5,757 nucleotides of DNA from CAYVJW01 sp964451885 (GCA_964451885.1 CAYVJW010000102.1:1-5757), one strand, 5' to 3'. Positions 1 through 5,757 are shown, counted from the stretch's first letter. Notes: generated by a model from the sequence alone, not told the origin. Made by a program: numbers and translations.

Positions 1-41
1 TTAAATACTAGCTTATCTTTTTGTATTTTGGAAGTTATTTT

Positions 42-701
42 TTATAGTTTCCTAAGCAGTTGCCCATCTGATCTTTCTACTACAAAAGTACCAACTGGAT
101 ACTCGTATTCTTTTCCTCTCCATTGAGCCATTGCTGGTTTCTTCAATCTATATATCTCAACAGGCATGTCTGTAGACATAATTTCCATATCATCAAACAA
201 TTTTTGCGTACTTATTTTTAATAAAACTCGGTCTTCAGGAGTAATATCTCCTAAATCTAATTTAATCTCCTCTTCTGAGGTAGCAAATTGTACTGTCCCA
301 TCAGGCTTTACATGTTTATGATTATTTATATATCGATCGGCTAGAACTTCTAGATCAAAGTTTTCTAAAATGACTGCTAAGTCTGTATCAGAAATATCAT
401 CCGAAACAGCTGGAAAATGTTGCACTAAATTTTTAAGAAGAAAAATCAGATCTTCTCCTGAATACTTTTGTCGAAGATTCTGAAGGCCTTGTTCCCATCG
501 CGCTTTTATCTGAGACTCAGGAATATCATCCTTATTGTCTTTCTTGTCTTTAACTTCTACTTCTTCCAGAGTAGCGCTAATAGCATCCCGAACAGAGGCT
601 TCTGCTCGATCCGGATCTTCCTTTCCTCCCCCTAACCCACAACTAGCTAGAGCAGGAGCAAGGATATAAGGAACAATTTTTTCAGCAGTTGATTTTTTCA
701 T
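42..701 (-). CDS. Putative lipoprotein of unknown function (219 aa)
   Basis: I do not recognise the family. The N-terminus has two lysines (K2, K3), a short hydrophobic stretch (about residues 9-19) and a lipobox-like L18-A19-S20-C21, followed by a Gly-rich linker (residues 22-26). This suggests signal peptidase II cleavage and lipidation at C21, anchoring the protein outside the membrane; E7 and the short h-region make the signal weaker than a textbook one. Residues 27-60 are highly charged (KDKKDNKDD at 51-59) and probably disordered. Residues 62-125 look helical and acidic. The C-terminal part (about 145-219) mixes likely beta strands with a V-E-I-Y-R-L stretch and a final Y-P-V-G-T-F-V-V-E-R motif. 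The ATG at 701 is chosen because it places the signal sequence at the N-terminus; no Shine-Dalgarno precedes it. It is transcribed divergently from dnaN, with no clear terminator in the 41 bases after its TAA stop. That it is a real gene is likely from length, promoter and lipobox; function is unknown. Confidence 0.75.
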   Translation of the reverse strand: MKKSTAEKIVPYILAPALASCGLGGGKEDPDRAEASVRDAISATLEEVEVKDKKDNKDDIPESQIKARWEQGLQNLRQKYSGEDLIFLLKNLVQHFPAVSDDISDTDLAVILENFDLEVLADRYINNHKHVKPDGTVQFATSEEEIKLDLGDITPEDRVLLKISTQKLFDDMEIMSTDMPVEIYRLKKPAMAQWRGKEYEYPVGTFVVERSDGQLLRKL

Positions 702-750
702 AATCTAAATATGTTTAAAAATATCAATTTAAAAGAATAATACTGTAGTC

Positions 751-780
751 TGTATACACTGTTTTTTTATATTTTGTCAA
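751..780 (-). promoter_or_regulatory. Sigma70-type promoter for the lipoprotein gene
   Basis: Read on the minus strand, a perfect -35 TTGACA (780-775) is followed after 18 bases by a -10 TATACA (756-751). Transcription would start near 744, leaving a leader of about 43 bases before the ATG at 701. The -10 lies within an 8-bp perfect palindrome TGTATACA (751-758), which could be chance or an operator. The spacing and match are good; it is not experimentally supported. Confidence 0.6.
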
Positions 781-792
781 GTGAAAAACATT

Positions 793-819
793 TTGACATT
801 TATAAAATTCGTGTAAAAT
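793..819 (+). promoter_or_regulatory. Candidate dnaN promoter, very close to the start codon
   Basis: A perfect -35 TTGACA sits at 793-798. The best -10 match is TAAAAT at 814-819, with a short 15-base spacer; a 17-base spacer would place the poorer AAATAA at 816-821. Either gives a transcription start around 824-828, on top of the two candidate dnaN start codons (824 and 830), so the mRNA would be leaderless or nearly so. The -35 is clear; the -10 choice is uncertain. It lies back to back with the leftward promoter, with 12 bases between the two -35 boxes. Confidence 0.45.
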
Positions 820-823
820 AAAA

Positions 824-1933
824 ATGCAAATGAAAGTAGTTGTTCCACAAGAAGCTCTGTTAGAGAGCTTAAAGGTTGTATCTCGAGCTGTGTCAGGGCA
901 AAATACATTGCCTGTGCTCGGGAATATTTTGATTCGTGCGGAAGGGGAAAAATTATTTTTCTCTGCTACCAATCTTGAAATGTCCATATTAACCTCAACA
1001 AAGGCAAACGTTGAAAACGAAGGGGCTATTACTGTTCCGGCAAAAATCTTGACCTCTTATGTTTCTCTACTGAACCCCAAGGAAGACGTGGAACTTAATG
1101 TCGTAGGCGAGACAACTTTAGAATTAAAATCAAAAAGCTCTCAAACCAAAATCAAAGGAATCCCGTCAGATGAGTTTCCAAAGATTACGGAAGTTAATAA
1201 AGGGGCAAATCTGAAAATTTCAAGCGAGGATTTTCGCGAAATGATCCAGGAAGTCGCTTTTGCTTCACAGGAAAATTCCTCCCGCCCTATTTTATCGGGA
1301 GTACTCCTCTTGGCTAATAAAACTGAGTTAAATATCGCCGCGACTGACTCTTATCGACTAAGTGAAAAAATAATCAAGCTTAAATCGCCAGTAGATGAAT
1401 TCACATGTGTCATTCCAGTAAGGGCGGTTTTTGAAGCAGATCGATTGGCGACATTGGGAAAAACTGTTGGCATCACTGTTTCCGATAATCAAATAATGTT
1501 TTCTGTTGATAGCACGGAACTTATTTCTCGACTCATCGAGGGGCAGTTTCCCGACTACACTCAAATTTTGCCAAAATCCCATTCGTCTTCCGCTCAAATT
1601 GACCGGGAAGAATTGGCTCTGGCCATGCGGAGGGTTTCTATTTTTGCAAAAGAAAGCAACCAGCATGTAAAGCTGGAATTTCTGACAGACGGAACACTTG
1701 TTATTTCCAGTGATTCAACTCAAATCGGAGAAGAAAGAACGATTGTGCCGATTGAACTAAAAGGAAGTGAAAATAAAATCGCCTTGAATGCTAACTATGT
1801 TTTAGATATACTAAGTGCACTTGGTGGAGAAACTAAAGTTAGGGTGGAATTAGAGAGTGAAATGTCTCCTGCTGTAATTAAAAAAGAAAAGAAATCTGAT
1901 TTTATTCATTTGATCATGCCTCTTAAAATGTAA
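824..1933 (+). CDS. dnaN: DNA polymerase III beta subunit (sliding clamp)
   Basis: DnaN dimerises into a ring around DNA and tethers the replicative polymerase and repair proteins that carry clamp-binding motifs. At 369 residues it has the usual bacterial length (E. coli 366). Three clamp folds are expected at about 1-127, 128-250 and 251-369. Family landmarks are T-L-P-V-L-G-N-I-L-I at 28-37, S-R-P-I-L-S-G-V-L-L near 153-162, A-T-D-S-Y-R-L-S at 173-180 (partner-binding pocket region), S-R-L-I-E-G-Q-F-P-D-Y at 235-245, and a C-terminal M-P-L-K-M in place of the common M-P-M-R-L, next to the binding pocket. The start is ambiguous: ATG 824 gives M-Q-M-K, but the second ATG at 830 aligns exactly with the E. 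coli N-terminus (M-K-F-T-V-E) and may be the true start. An in-frame TAA at 803-805 excludes longer forms. There is no Shine-Dalgarno. The gene ends in tandem TAA stops followed directly by a terminator, so it is probably monocistronic; no dnaA or recF adjoins it. Confidence 0.98.
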   Translation: MQMKVVVPQEALLESLKVVSRAVSGQNTLPVLGNILIRAEGEKLFFSATNLEMSILTSTKANVENEGAITVPAKILTSYVSLLNPKEDVELNVVGETTLELKSKSSQTKIKGIPSDEFPKITEVNKGANLKISSEDFREMIQEVAFASQENSSRPILSGVLLLANKTELNIAATDSYRLSEKIIKLKSPVDEFTCVIPVRAVFEADRLATLGKTVGITVSDNQIMFSVDSTELISRLIEGQFPDYTQILPKSHSSSAQIDREELALAMRRVSIFAKESNQHVKLEFLTDGTLVISSDSTQIGEERTIVPIELKGSENKIALNANYVLDILSALGGETKVRVELESEMSPAVIKKEKKSDFIHLIMPLKM

Positions 1934-1934
1934 T

Positions 1935-1979
1935 AAATCCCGTTCGACTTCCCCCCCAACCGGTCGAGCGGGATTTTTT
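1935..1979 (+). terminator. Intrinsic terminator of dnaN
   Basis: Two bases after the dnaN stop, the left arm 1935-1948 pairs with the right arm 1963-1976. The pairing is continuous, includes one G:U (1943/1968), and has a GC-rich centre (CCCG/CGGG and TCGAC/GTCGA). The T run 1974-1979 forms the U tract. The 14-base loop contains seven consecutive C. On the opposite strand the hairpin is followed by an A/T-rich ATTTATTAC, so weak bidirectional activity is possible. Confidence 0.9.
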
Positions 1980-1994
1980 GCACTTTAAGAACAA

Positions 1995-2159
1995 ACTAAG
2001 GGCTTGGGAAAAAATAACCTTTACAATTTCATCTCATATTCACGCCATATAAATTTCTAAAAAAGTCTCACAATATCTCAATATTCCTCGATTTTTTATA
2101 AATCTATATGACGCAAATCTGAGCGAACTTGAAAACTTATTTTTTCCCAAGCCCTAAGT
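1995..2159. mobile_element. MITE-like element: long terminal inverted repeats, nearly full-length hairpin
   Basis: The ends 1995-2017 and 2137-2159 are inverted repeats of 23 bases with one mismatch; the core AGGGCTTGGGAAAAAATAA (1999-2017 against 2137-2155) is perfect. If the element proper is GGGCTTGGG...CCCAAGCCC (2000-2154, 155 bp), it is flanked on both sides by TAA (1997-1999 and 2155-2157), like a 3-bp target duplication. The complementarity continues inward: 2019-2064 pairs with 2092-2135 with three mismatches, two bulges and six A/C-type pairs, and a small hairpin 2072-2085 with loop CTCA caps the centre. There is no coding frame inside. G-rich ends with a T-N-A duplication recall some IS5-family insertion sequences, but that link is inference. 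It could instead be a conserved structured RNA. It lies between the dnaN terminator and the mfd promoter, so it disrupts neither gene. Confidence 0.65.
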
Positions 2160-2219
2160 GAATGGTTTTTTATGTGTAATGAAGAATAAAATTAAGAGTT
2201 GCCCCTGTATGAAGGACTA

Positions 2220-2248
2220 TTGAACTTCGCTTATAACGCGTGTCTAAT
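2220..2248 (+). promoter_or_regulatory. mfd: Candidate mfd promoter
   Basis: TTGAAC (2220-2225) and TCTAAT (2243-2248) are separated by 17 bases and each match the sigma70 consensus at four to five of six positions. The predicted start is near 2255, giving a leader of about 30 bases before the ATG at 2285. It lies downstream of the dnaN terminator and of the hairpin element, supporting independent transcription of mfd. The rest of 2160-2284 shows nothing else convincing. Confidence 0.45.
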
Positions 2249-2284
2249 TTTCTTAAATTTTAAAAGTATTCAATAAAAGTTCTT

Positions 2285-5200
2285 ATGAATCTCTCCATCC
2301 CTTTTTCCCTTGATCTATCCAAAGAGCTCTCTGTCCTTAATAAAAGCAAAAACCTGACGCTTGTAAATTTAGGGAATGCCGCTGCTAAATCTTTTCTAAT
2401 TTCTAAGGTTTTGGAACAAAGCAAGTTTCAGAATATTTTTTGGGCTTCTACGGAAGAAAAGGCGGATAATATTTTCCCTTCGGCTGAATTCTTTTTCGAC
2501 GGTGATATTCACTTGCTTCCGGAAGAACTTTCTTTGCAGGATTTTTATCAAATTTCTGAAAGAATTAGGACTGAGGGCCAAAATCTCTTTCTTTTTGAGG
2601 ATTTTTCCAGCGCCCTGTCTCAAAATATTCCTACCGATAAAGAAATAAAGGACAATAAGATTGTTTTAAAAAAAGGGGAAAAAATAAAGATTTTTGAGTT
2701 ATTTTCCCGTCTGGAATCAATCGGGTATCTCCCCGCAGAAGACCAGATACTCCGTCCCGGCGAGTTTGTGAGAAAGGGAGAGAATCTTTTTGTTTTCCCG
2801 CTTAATCTCGGTGGCTGCGTCAGGATTACTCTTTTGGGAGATGAAATTGAAAATATTGAGGTGTTTCCTCAAACAAGAAGCAAGGATCCCGCTACGCAAG
2901 AGCTTCCTTCTGCGCAAGAGCTTCGCAGTACCGGTCGCCGGACAGGACAAGGGGCGAATCTTCCGCTACGCAAGAGCTTCTCAGAACAGGGCAAGGAGAA
3001 CAAAAGGGACGTAATTAAAAAACTGGATATTTTTCCAGCTGTGTTTGAGAAGGTTTCAGGGAAGCTATTGGACTTGATTTCCGGGTGTGAAAAATCGCTT
3101 TTTATTTCGGATGATTTGGATGAGGATGTTTGTCCGGTGGGGGACTTTTTTAAGCTTAAATTCACTACTTTTCCCCGGGAAAATGAGAAATTTTTTCACC
3201 TAAATTTCTTTTCCATCCTTCCGTTTTATACGATTCCTGATTTTATTTTGGAAATAAAAGAACGTTTCCGGAGAAAATTCACTGTTGTGGTGTCTACGAA
3301 AAAGGCAGATGAAATTATTTCCCTTTTTCGCGAACACGAAATCATGTTTACGGAAGATATGGATAATACTACCCTCTCAACAGTACATATTATTAACGTC
3401 GGAGAAGAGGAATTTGTGCCGCATTCTTTCCAGAATAATGAACGAAAATTATTGTTTTTAACCGATCGGGAAATCTTTCAGTTTGCCCGTAGTTCCCGCC
3501 AGAAAAAAGCGATAGCCGGGATTAATCTTGACCTGATGACGAGCCTGAAGTCGGGAGATTTTGTGATTCATCTCGACCACGGGATAGCCAAATTTGACGG
3601 CATTGTAAGACGGGAATCGCTTGACCTTAGTACACGGGAATACTTGAAACTTTGTTATGCGGAAAGTGATAAGCTTTTTGTTCCGGTAGAGTCAGCCGAA
3701 AAGATAACGAAATTTATCGGGGACGAGGAACCGAGGTTGACGAAATTGGGGGCTGCTGATTGGAAACACTCCCAAAGTAAGTTAAAAAAAGAAGCCGAAC
3801 GCATAGCCGCGGAGCTTTTAAAATTATATGCCAAACGGGAACTCGTAAAAGGAAAAAGATTTCCTGAGGAAGATGAAATGATGAAGGGTTTTTGTGAGTC
3901 TTTCCCTTATGAACTTACTCCGGGGCAATTGCAGGCATGGAATGCGGTAAAAAAAGATCTGGAACATGACCAACCTATGGATCGAATGGTTTGCGGGGAT
4001 GTAGGTTTTGGAAAAACGGAAATAGCCATGAGAGCTGCTTTTAAGTGTTTTCGTTCCGGGATGCAGACGACCATATTGGCTCCTATCACTATCCTGGCAG
4101 AACAGCATTTTTATAATTTTCAAAAAAGAATCTTTAATAAAAATTACGGGGTCCGCATTGAACTTTTGTCCCGGTTTCAAACTCAGGCGGAACAAAAAAG
4201 AATCCTTCAGGAACTGGAACTGGGACTAGTCGATATTGTAATCGGAACACACAGGCTTCTTTCTGGGGATGTTAAATTTAAGAATCTGGGATTACTTATC
4301 ATTGATGAAGAACAGCGATTCGGTGTAAAACAGAAGGAAAAATTAAAGGAGTTTCGTATGGCCGTAAATATCCTTACTTTGACTGCCACGCCCATCCCGC
4401 GAACGCTGCACATGAGCCTGAATAATCTGAAAGATATTTCCACTATCACGACTCCACCTCCCGGAAGACTACCGGTGGTGACGGAGGTTAGAAAATTTAA
4501 TCTCAATCTTATTCGTGAAAGGATTCTTTATGAGCTGGAGCGTGAGGGGCAGGTGTATTTTCTGCATAATGAAGTCCGAACCATAGAGGCCCAAGCTCAC
4601 CAGCTCCGCCATTTGATTCCGGAGGCTAAATTTATTGTAGCCCACGGACAGCTTTCCTCGAGCGATCTAGAGGAACGGATCAGGCATTTTAAAAACGGCC
4701 AGGCTAATGTGCTTGTGGCTTCCACGATTATTGAAAACGGAATTGATCTGCCGAATGCGAATACATTGTTTGTCAACCGAGCGGAAAAATTCGGGCTTGC
4801 CCAACTTTATCAGCTTCGAGGACGGGTCGGACGAAGGAGAACCCAGGCTTACTCCTTTTTTCTTTATCACGGGCAGAAGCTTGAACTCGAAGCAAAAAAG
4901 CGTTTACGGGCAATAGTGGAGGCTTCGGAATTGGGATCCGGGTTCCAAATCGCGATGCGGGATTTGGAAATTCGCGGAGCCGGAGAAATACTGGGAGCTT
5001 CCCAATCCGGAGCCATGAAATCCGTCGGGGTTTCACATTTTATGCGGATGCTTAATAAGACCGTCGAAGAAATGAAGTCCGGGGAGGTTTCTTATGAAAT
5101 TCAGGAAGAAGAGTCTATTACGGTGGAAATCCCTCTTTCTGCTTACATTCCGGCGCATTTCATTCCTGATGCCAATGAAAAAATCCAGGTTTATAAAGAA

Positions 5201-5554
5201 TTTGCCTCTGCGGAAAATCCGGAGCACTTGGAGGAAATCATGACTGATCTGCGGGAAGATTACGGACATTTACCGAAGGAGGTGGAAAACCTGTACAAAG
5301 TAATAAGGTTGAAATTATTGCTTCGGGAAGTGCATTTATCCGGCATAAAAATCCATAAAACTTCCCATCGGCATCAGGAGATTGTCTTGAGAATGGGAAA
5401 GGAATTTAAGCCCGACCAGATTTTCGGAGTAATAAAAAATTCGAAGAAGAAGTGGGTTATTACGGCCAATGCTCTGAAGCTTACGGTTGAGACTTTGCCG
5501 ATTAACTGGTATGGGGATTTGATTGGGGAGATAAAGTTGTTGGAGAAGAAATAA
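2285..5554 (+). CDS. mfd: Transcription-repair coupling factor Mfd (with internal insertion)
   Basis: Mfd binds RNA polymerase stalled at lesions, translocates on DNA with ATP to dislodge it, and recruits UvrA for nucleotide excision repair. Domains in order: UvrB-like N-terminal module (about 1-255, with E-S-I-G-Y-L-P-A-E-D-Q near 144-153 and G-E-F-V-R near 159-163), a variable domain (about 290-400), a CarD-like RNA-polymerase-interacting domain (G-D-F-V-I-H-L-D-H-G-I-A-K-F at 424-437), a linker helix, and two RecA-like helicase lobes. The lobes carry Walker A G-D-V-G-F-G-K-T (571-578), Walker B D-E-E-Q (674-677), T-A-T-P-I-P-R-T (700-707), S-T-I-I-E-N-G-I-D (813-821) and Q-L-R-G-R-V-G-R (843-850). 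The TRG motif region and C-terminal D7 domain (about 945-1080) follow. At 1089 residues it is near family size (E. coli 1148), with a shorter N-terminus. Residues 201-237 are an in-frame foreign-looking insertion. The start is the only ATG after an in-frame TAA at 2261-2263; there is no Shine-Dalgarno. All helicase motifs are intact, so it is probably active. Confidence 0.97.
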   Translation: MNLSIPFSLDLSKELSVLNKSKNLTLVNLGNAAAKSFLISKVLEQSKFQNIFWASTEEKADNIFPSAEFFFDGDIHLLPEELSLQDFYQISERIRTEGQNLFLFEDFSSALSQNIPTDKEIKDNKIVLKKGEKIKIFELFSRLESIGYLPAEDQILRPGEFVRKGENLFVFPLNLGGCVRITLLGDEIENIEVFPQTRSKDPATQELPSAQELRSTGRRTGQGANLPLRKSFSEQGKENKRDVIKKLDIFPAVFEKVSGKLLDLISGCEKSLFISDDLDEDVCPVGDFFKLKFTTFPRENEKFFHLNFFSILPFYTIPDFILEIKERFRRKFTVVVSTKKADEIISLFREHEIMFTEDMDNTTLSTVHIINVGEEEFVPHSFQNNERKLLFLTDREIFQFARSSRQKKAIAGINLDLMTSLKSGDFVIHLDHGIAKFDGIVRRESLDLSTREYLKLCYAESDKLFVPVESAEKITKFIGDEEPRLTKLGAADWKHSQSKLKKEAERIAAELLKLYAKRELVKGKRFPEEDEMMKGFCESFPYELTPGQLQAWNAVKKDLEHDQPMDRMVCGDVGFGKTEIAMRAAFKCFRSGMQTTILAPITILAEQHFYNFQKRIFNKNYGVRIELLSRFQTQAEQKRILQELELGLVDIVIGTHRLLSGDVKFKNLGLLIIDEEQRFGVKQKEKLKEFRMAVNILTLTATPIPRTLHMSLNNLKDISTITTPPPGRLPVVTEVRKFNLNLIRERILYELEREGQVYFLHNEVRTIEAQAHQLRHLIPEAKFIVAHGQLSSSDLEERIRHFKNGQANVLVASTIIENGIDLPNANTLFVNRAEKFGLAQLYQLRGRVGRRRTQAYSFFLYHGQKLELEAKKRLRAIVEASELGSGFQIAMRDLEIRGAGEILGASQSGAMKSVGVSHFMRMLNKTVEEMKSGEVSYEIQEEESITVEIPLSAYIPAHFIPDANEKIQVYKEFASAENPEHLEEIMTDLREDYGHLPKEVENLYKVIRLKLLLREVHLSGIKIHKTSHRHQEIVLRMGKEFKPDQIFGVIKNSKKKWVITANALKLTVETLPINWYGDLIGEIKLLEKK
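2889..2906 (+). repeat. Direct repeat copy 1 within the mfd insertion
   Basis: CCGCTACGCAAGAGCTTC is identical over 18 bases to 2963-2980. Here it is read in the frame that yields A-T-Q-E-L. Confidence 0.85.
2913..2924 (+). repeat. Partial direct repeat copy 2 within the mfd insertion
   Basis: The 12-base core CGCAAGAGCTTC is shared with the two longer copies. It is read in the same frame as copy 1, giving the second A-Q-E-L, and is embedded in a CTGCG...CGCAG inverted repeat. Confidence 0.75.
2963..2980 (+). repeat. Direct repeat copy 3 within the mfd insertion
   Basis: Identical over 18 bases to 2889-2906, but read in a different frame, giving P-L-R-K-S-F. The DNA, not the peptide, is therefore what is repeated. 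Confidence 0.85.
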
Positions 5555-5757
5555 ATTATACAAAATGTGAAATTCAAAAGCGGCGGAATATAAGGGACTT
5601 TTTCAGGCTTTTTTTCGGGAATTTTAAATATACGCTATCTCAGCCCGAAAGAGAGATAACTAAATTTAATTACCTAGTTTTTGCCGAATCTCTGGGATTA
5701 AGACGGTTCTTTTGCCTAAAAAGTGGAAAAAATAAGATTTTGAAAGACATCAGTGAT
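5555..5757 (+). other. Post-mfd region: frame open to the window edge, no normal start; weak hairpins
   Basis: No gene can be named here. One plus frame has no stop from 5506 to 5757 (84 codons, the first 16 overlapping the end of mfd), but contains no ATG or GTG, and its only TTG is at 5740. Its translation after about residue 40 reads plausibly protein-like (for example L-S-Q-P-E-R-E-I-T-K-F-N-Y-L-V-F-A-E-S-L-G-L), so it could be a 5'-decayed or frameshifted gene, or chance. Two structures are visible: 5576-5581/5607-5612 (AAAAGC/GCTTTT) followed by more T, a weak candidate mfd terminator; and 5608-5619/5644-5655, a 12-bp stem with two G:U pairs and a 24-base loop but no U tract after it. 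These overlap, so they would be alternatives. Confidence 0.25.

Larger units (their letters stand above)
2887..2997. repeat. 111-bp in-frame repeat-element insertion inside mfd, flanked by 7-bp direct repeat
   Basis: GCAAGGA occurs at 2880-2886 and again at 2991-2997. Deleting 2887-2997 (exactly 37 codons) leaves one copy and joins K200 to E238, giving a smooth Q-T-R-S-K-E-N-K-R-D-V-I-K-K that leads into the conserved L-D-I-F-P-A strand. The segment is 66/111 G+C, against 21/60 in the 60 bases just before it. It contains three copies of a short motif, a small inverted repeat CTGCG/CGCAG (2910-2914 and 2924-2928) and a CCGG-TCG-CCGG mini-hairpin (2931-2941). It encodes a polar, low-complexity peptide with no Mfd counterpart, in a loop of the UvrB-like module. 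This resembles RPE-type elements of Rickettsia in behaviour; no sequence relationship is claimed. Confidence 0.75.

Noticed and set aside
724..987. Minus-strand ORF of 87 codons spanning the divergent promoter region
   Set aside because: It starts inside dnaN, overlaps both proposed promoters, and has no domain-like composition; it is a shadow frame.
1951..1957. Run of seven C as a phase-variation tract
   Set aside because: It lies in the loop of the dnaN terminator, outside any coding frame or promoter, so slippage would have no obvious switching effect.
2179..2223. 14-residue ORF containing a C-P-C motif between the hairpin element and mfd
   Set aside because: It is too short to separate from chance, lacks a ribosome binding site, and overlaps the proposed mfd -35 box.
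2889..2980. CRISPR-like array from the three repeated motifs
   Set aside because: Copies are unequal (18, 12 and 18 bases) with irregular spacing, lie inside a coding gene, and no cas genes are present.
2869..3165. Minus-strand ORF across the mfd insertion
   Set aside because: It is antisense to mfd and stays open mainly because of the GC-rich repeat segment; there is no independent support.
5555..5560. Minus-strand TATAAT at the end of mfd as an antisense promoter
   Set aside because: No acceptable -35 lies 16-18 bases away, and such hexamers are frequent in AT-rich DNA.
5636..5658. TATCTC/GAGATA hairpin as an mfd terminator
   Set aside because: The stem is only 6 bp with low GC and no T run follows it.

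Overview
The window looks like a chromosomal housekeeping stretch from an AT-rich bacterium. The basis is two confident core genes, dnaN (beta sliding clamp) and mfd (transcription-repair coupling factor), plus one small putative lipoprotein gene. Every gene ends in TAA and no reading frame needs TGA to be read as an amino acid, so the standard code fits. None of the three genes has a recognisable Shine-Dalgarno sequence. Together with the solitary dnaN (no dnaA or recF beside it), this would suit a Patescibacteria/CPR-type genome, but that assignment is inference and only moderately supported.

Layout. 42-701 (minus) encodes a 219-residue putative lipoprotein of unknown function. 702-823 is a divergent promoter region: a good sigma70-type promoter fires leftward to the lipoprotein gene, and a TTGACA box with an AT-rich -10 lies so close to dnaN that its mRNA would be leaderless or nearly so. 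824-1933 (plus) is dnaN, closed by a strong intrinsic terminator at 1935-1979. 1995-2159 is a short element with long terminal inverted repeats that can fold almost end to end into one hairpin; it looks like a MITE-type non-autonomous element or a structured-RNA locus. A candidate promoter at 2220-2248 precedes mfd (2285-5554, plus). The last 203 bases hold no identifiable gene, although one frame stays open to the window edge without a normal start codon.

The two most notable features are accessory sequences lodged in core-gene territory. (1) Inside mfd, a GC-rich 111-bp segment (37 codons, in frame) carries short direct repeats and is bounded by a 7-bp direct duplication, GCAAGGA. Removing it restores a continuous Mfd sequence, so it looks like a palindromic-element-style insertion tolerated inside a protein, analogous to the RPE elements of Rickettsia. 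(2) Between dnaN and mfd lies the long hairpin element, whose six A/C-type mismatches all become G:U pairs if the minus strand is the RNA. This hints at either a minus-strand structured RNA or strand-biased mutation.

Functionally, DnaN tethers DNA polymerase and repair factors to DNA, and Mfd removes stalled RNA polymerase and recruits UvrA. The two share a genome-maintenance theme, but each appears to have its own promoter, so this is not an operon.
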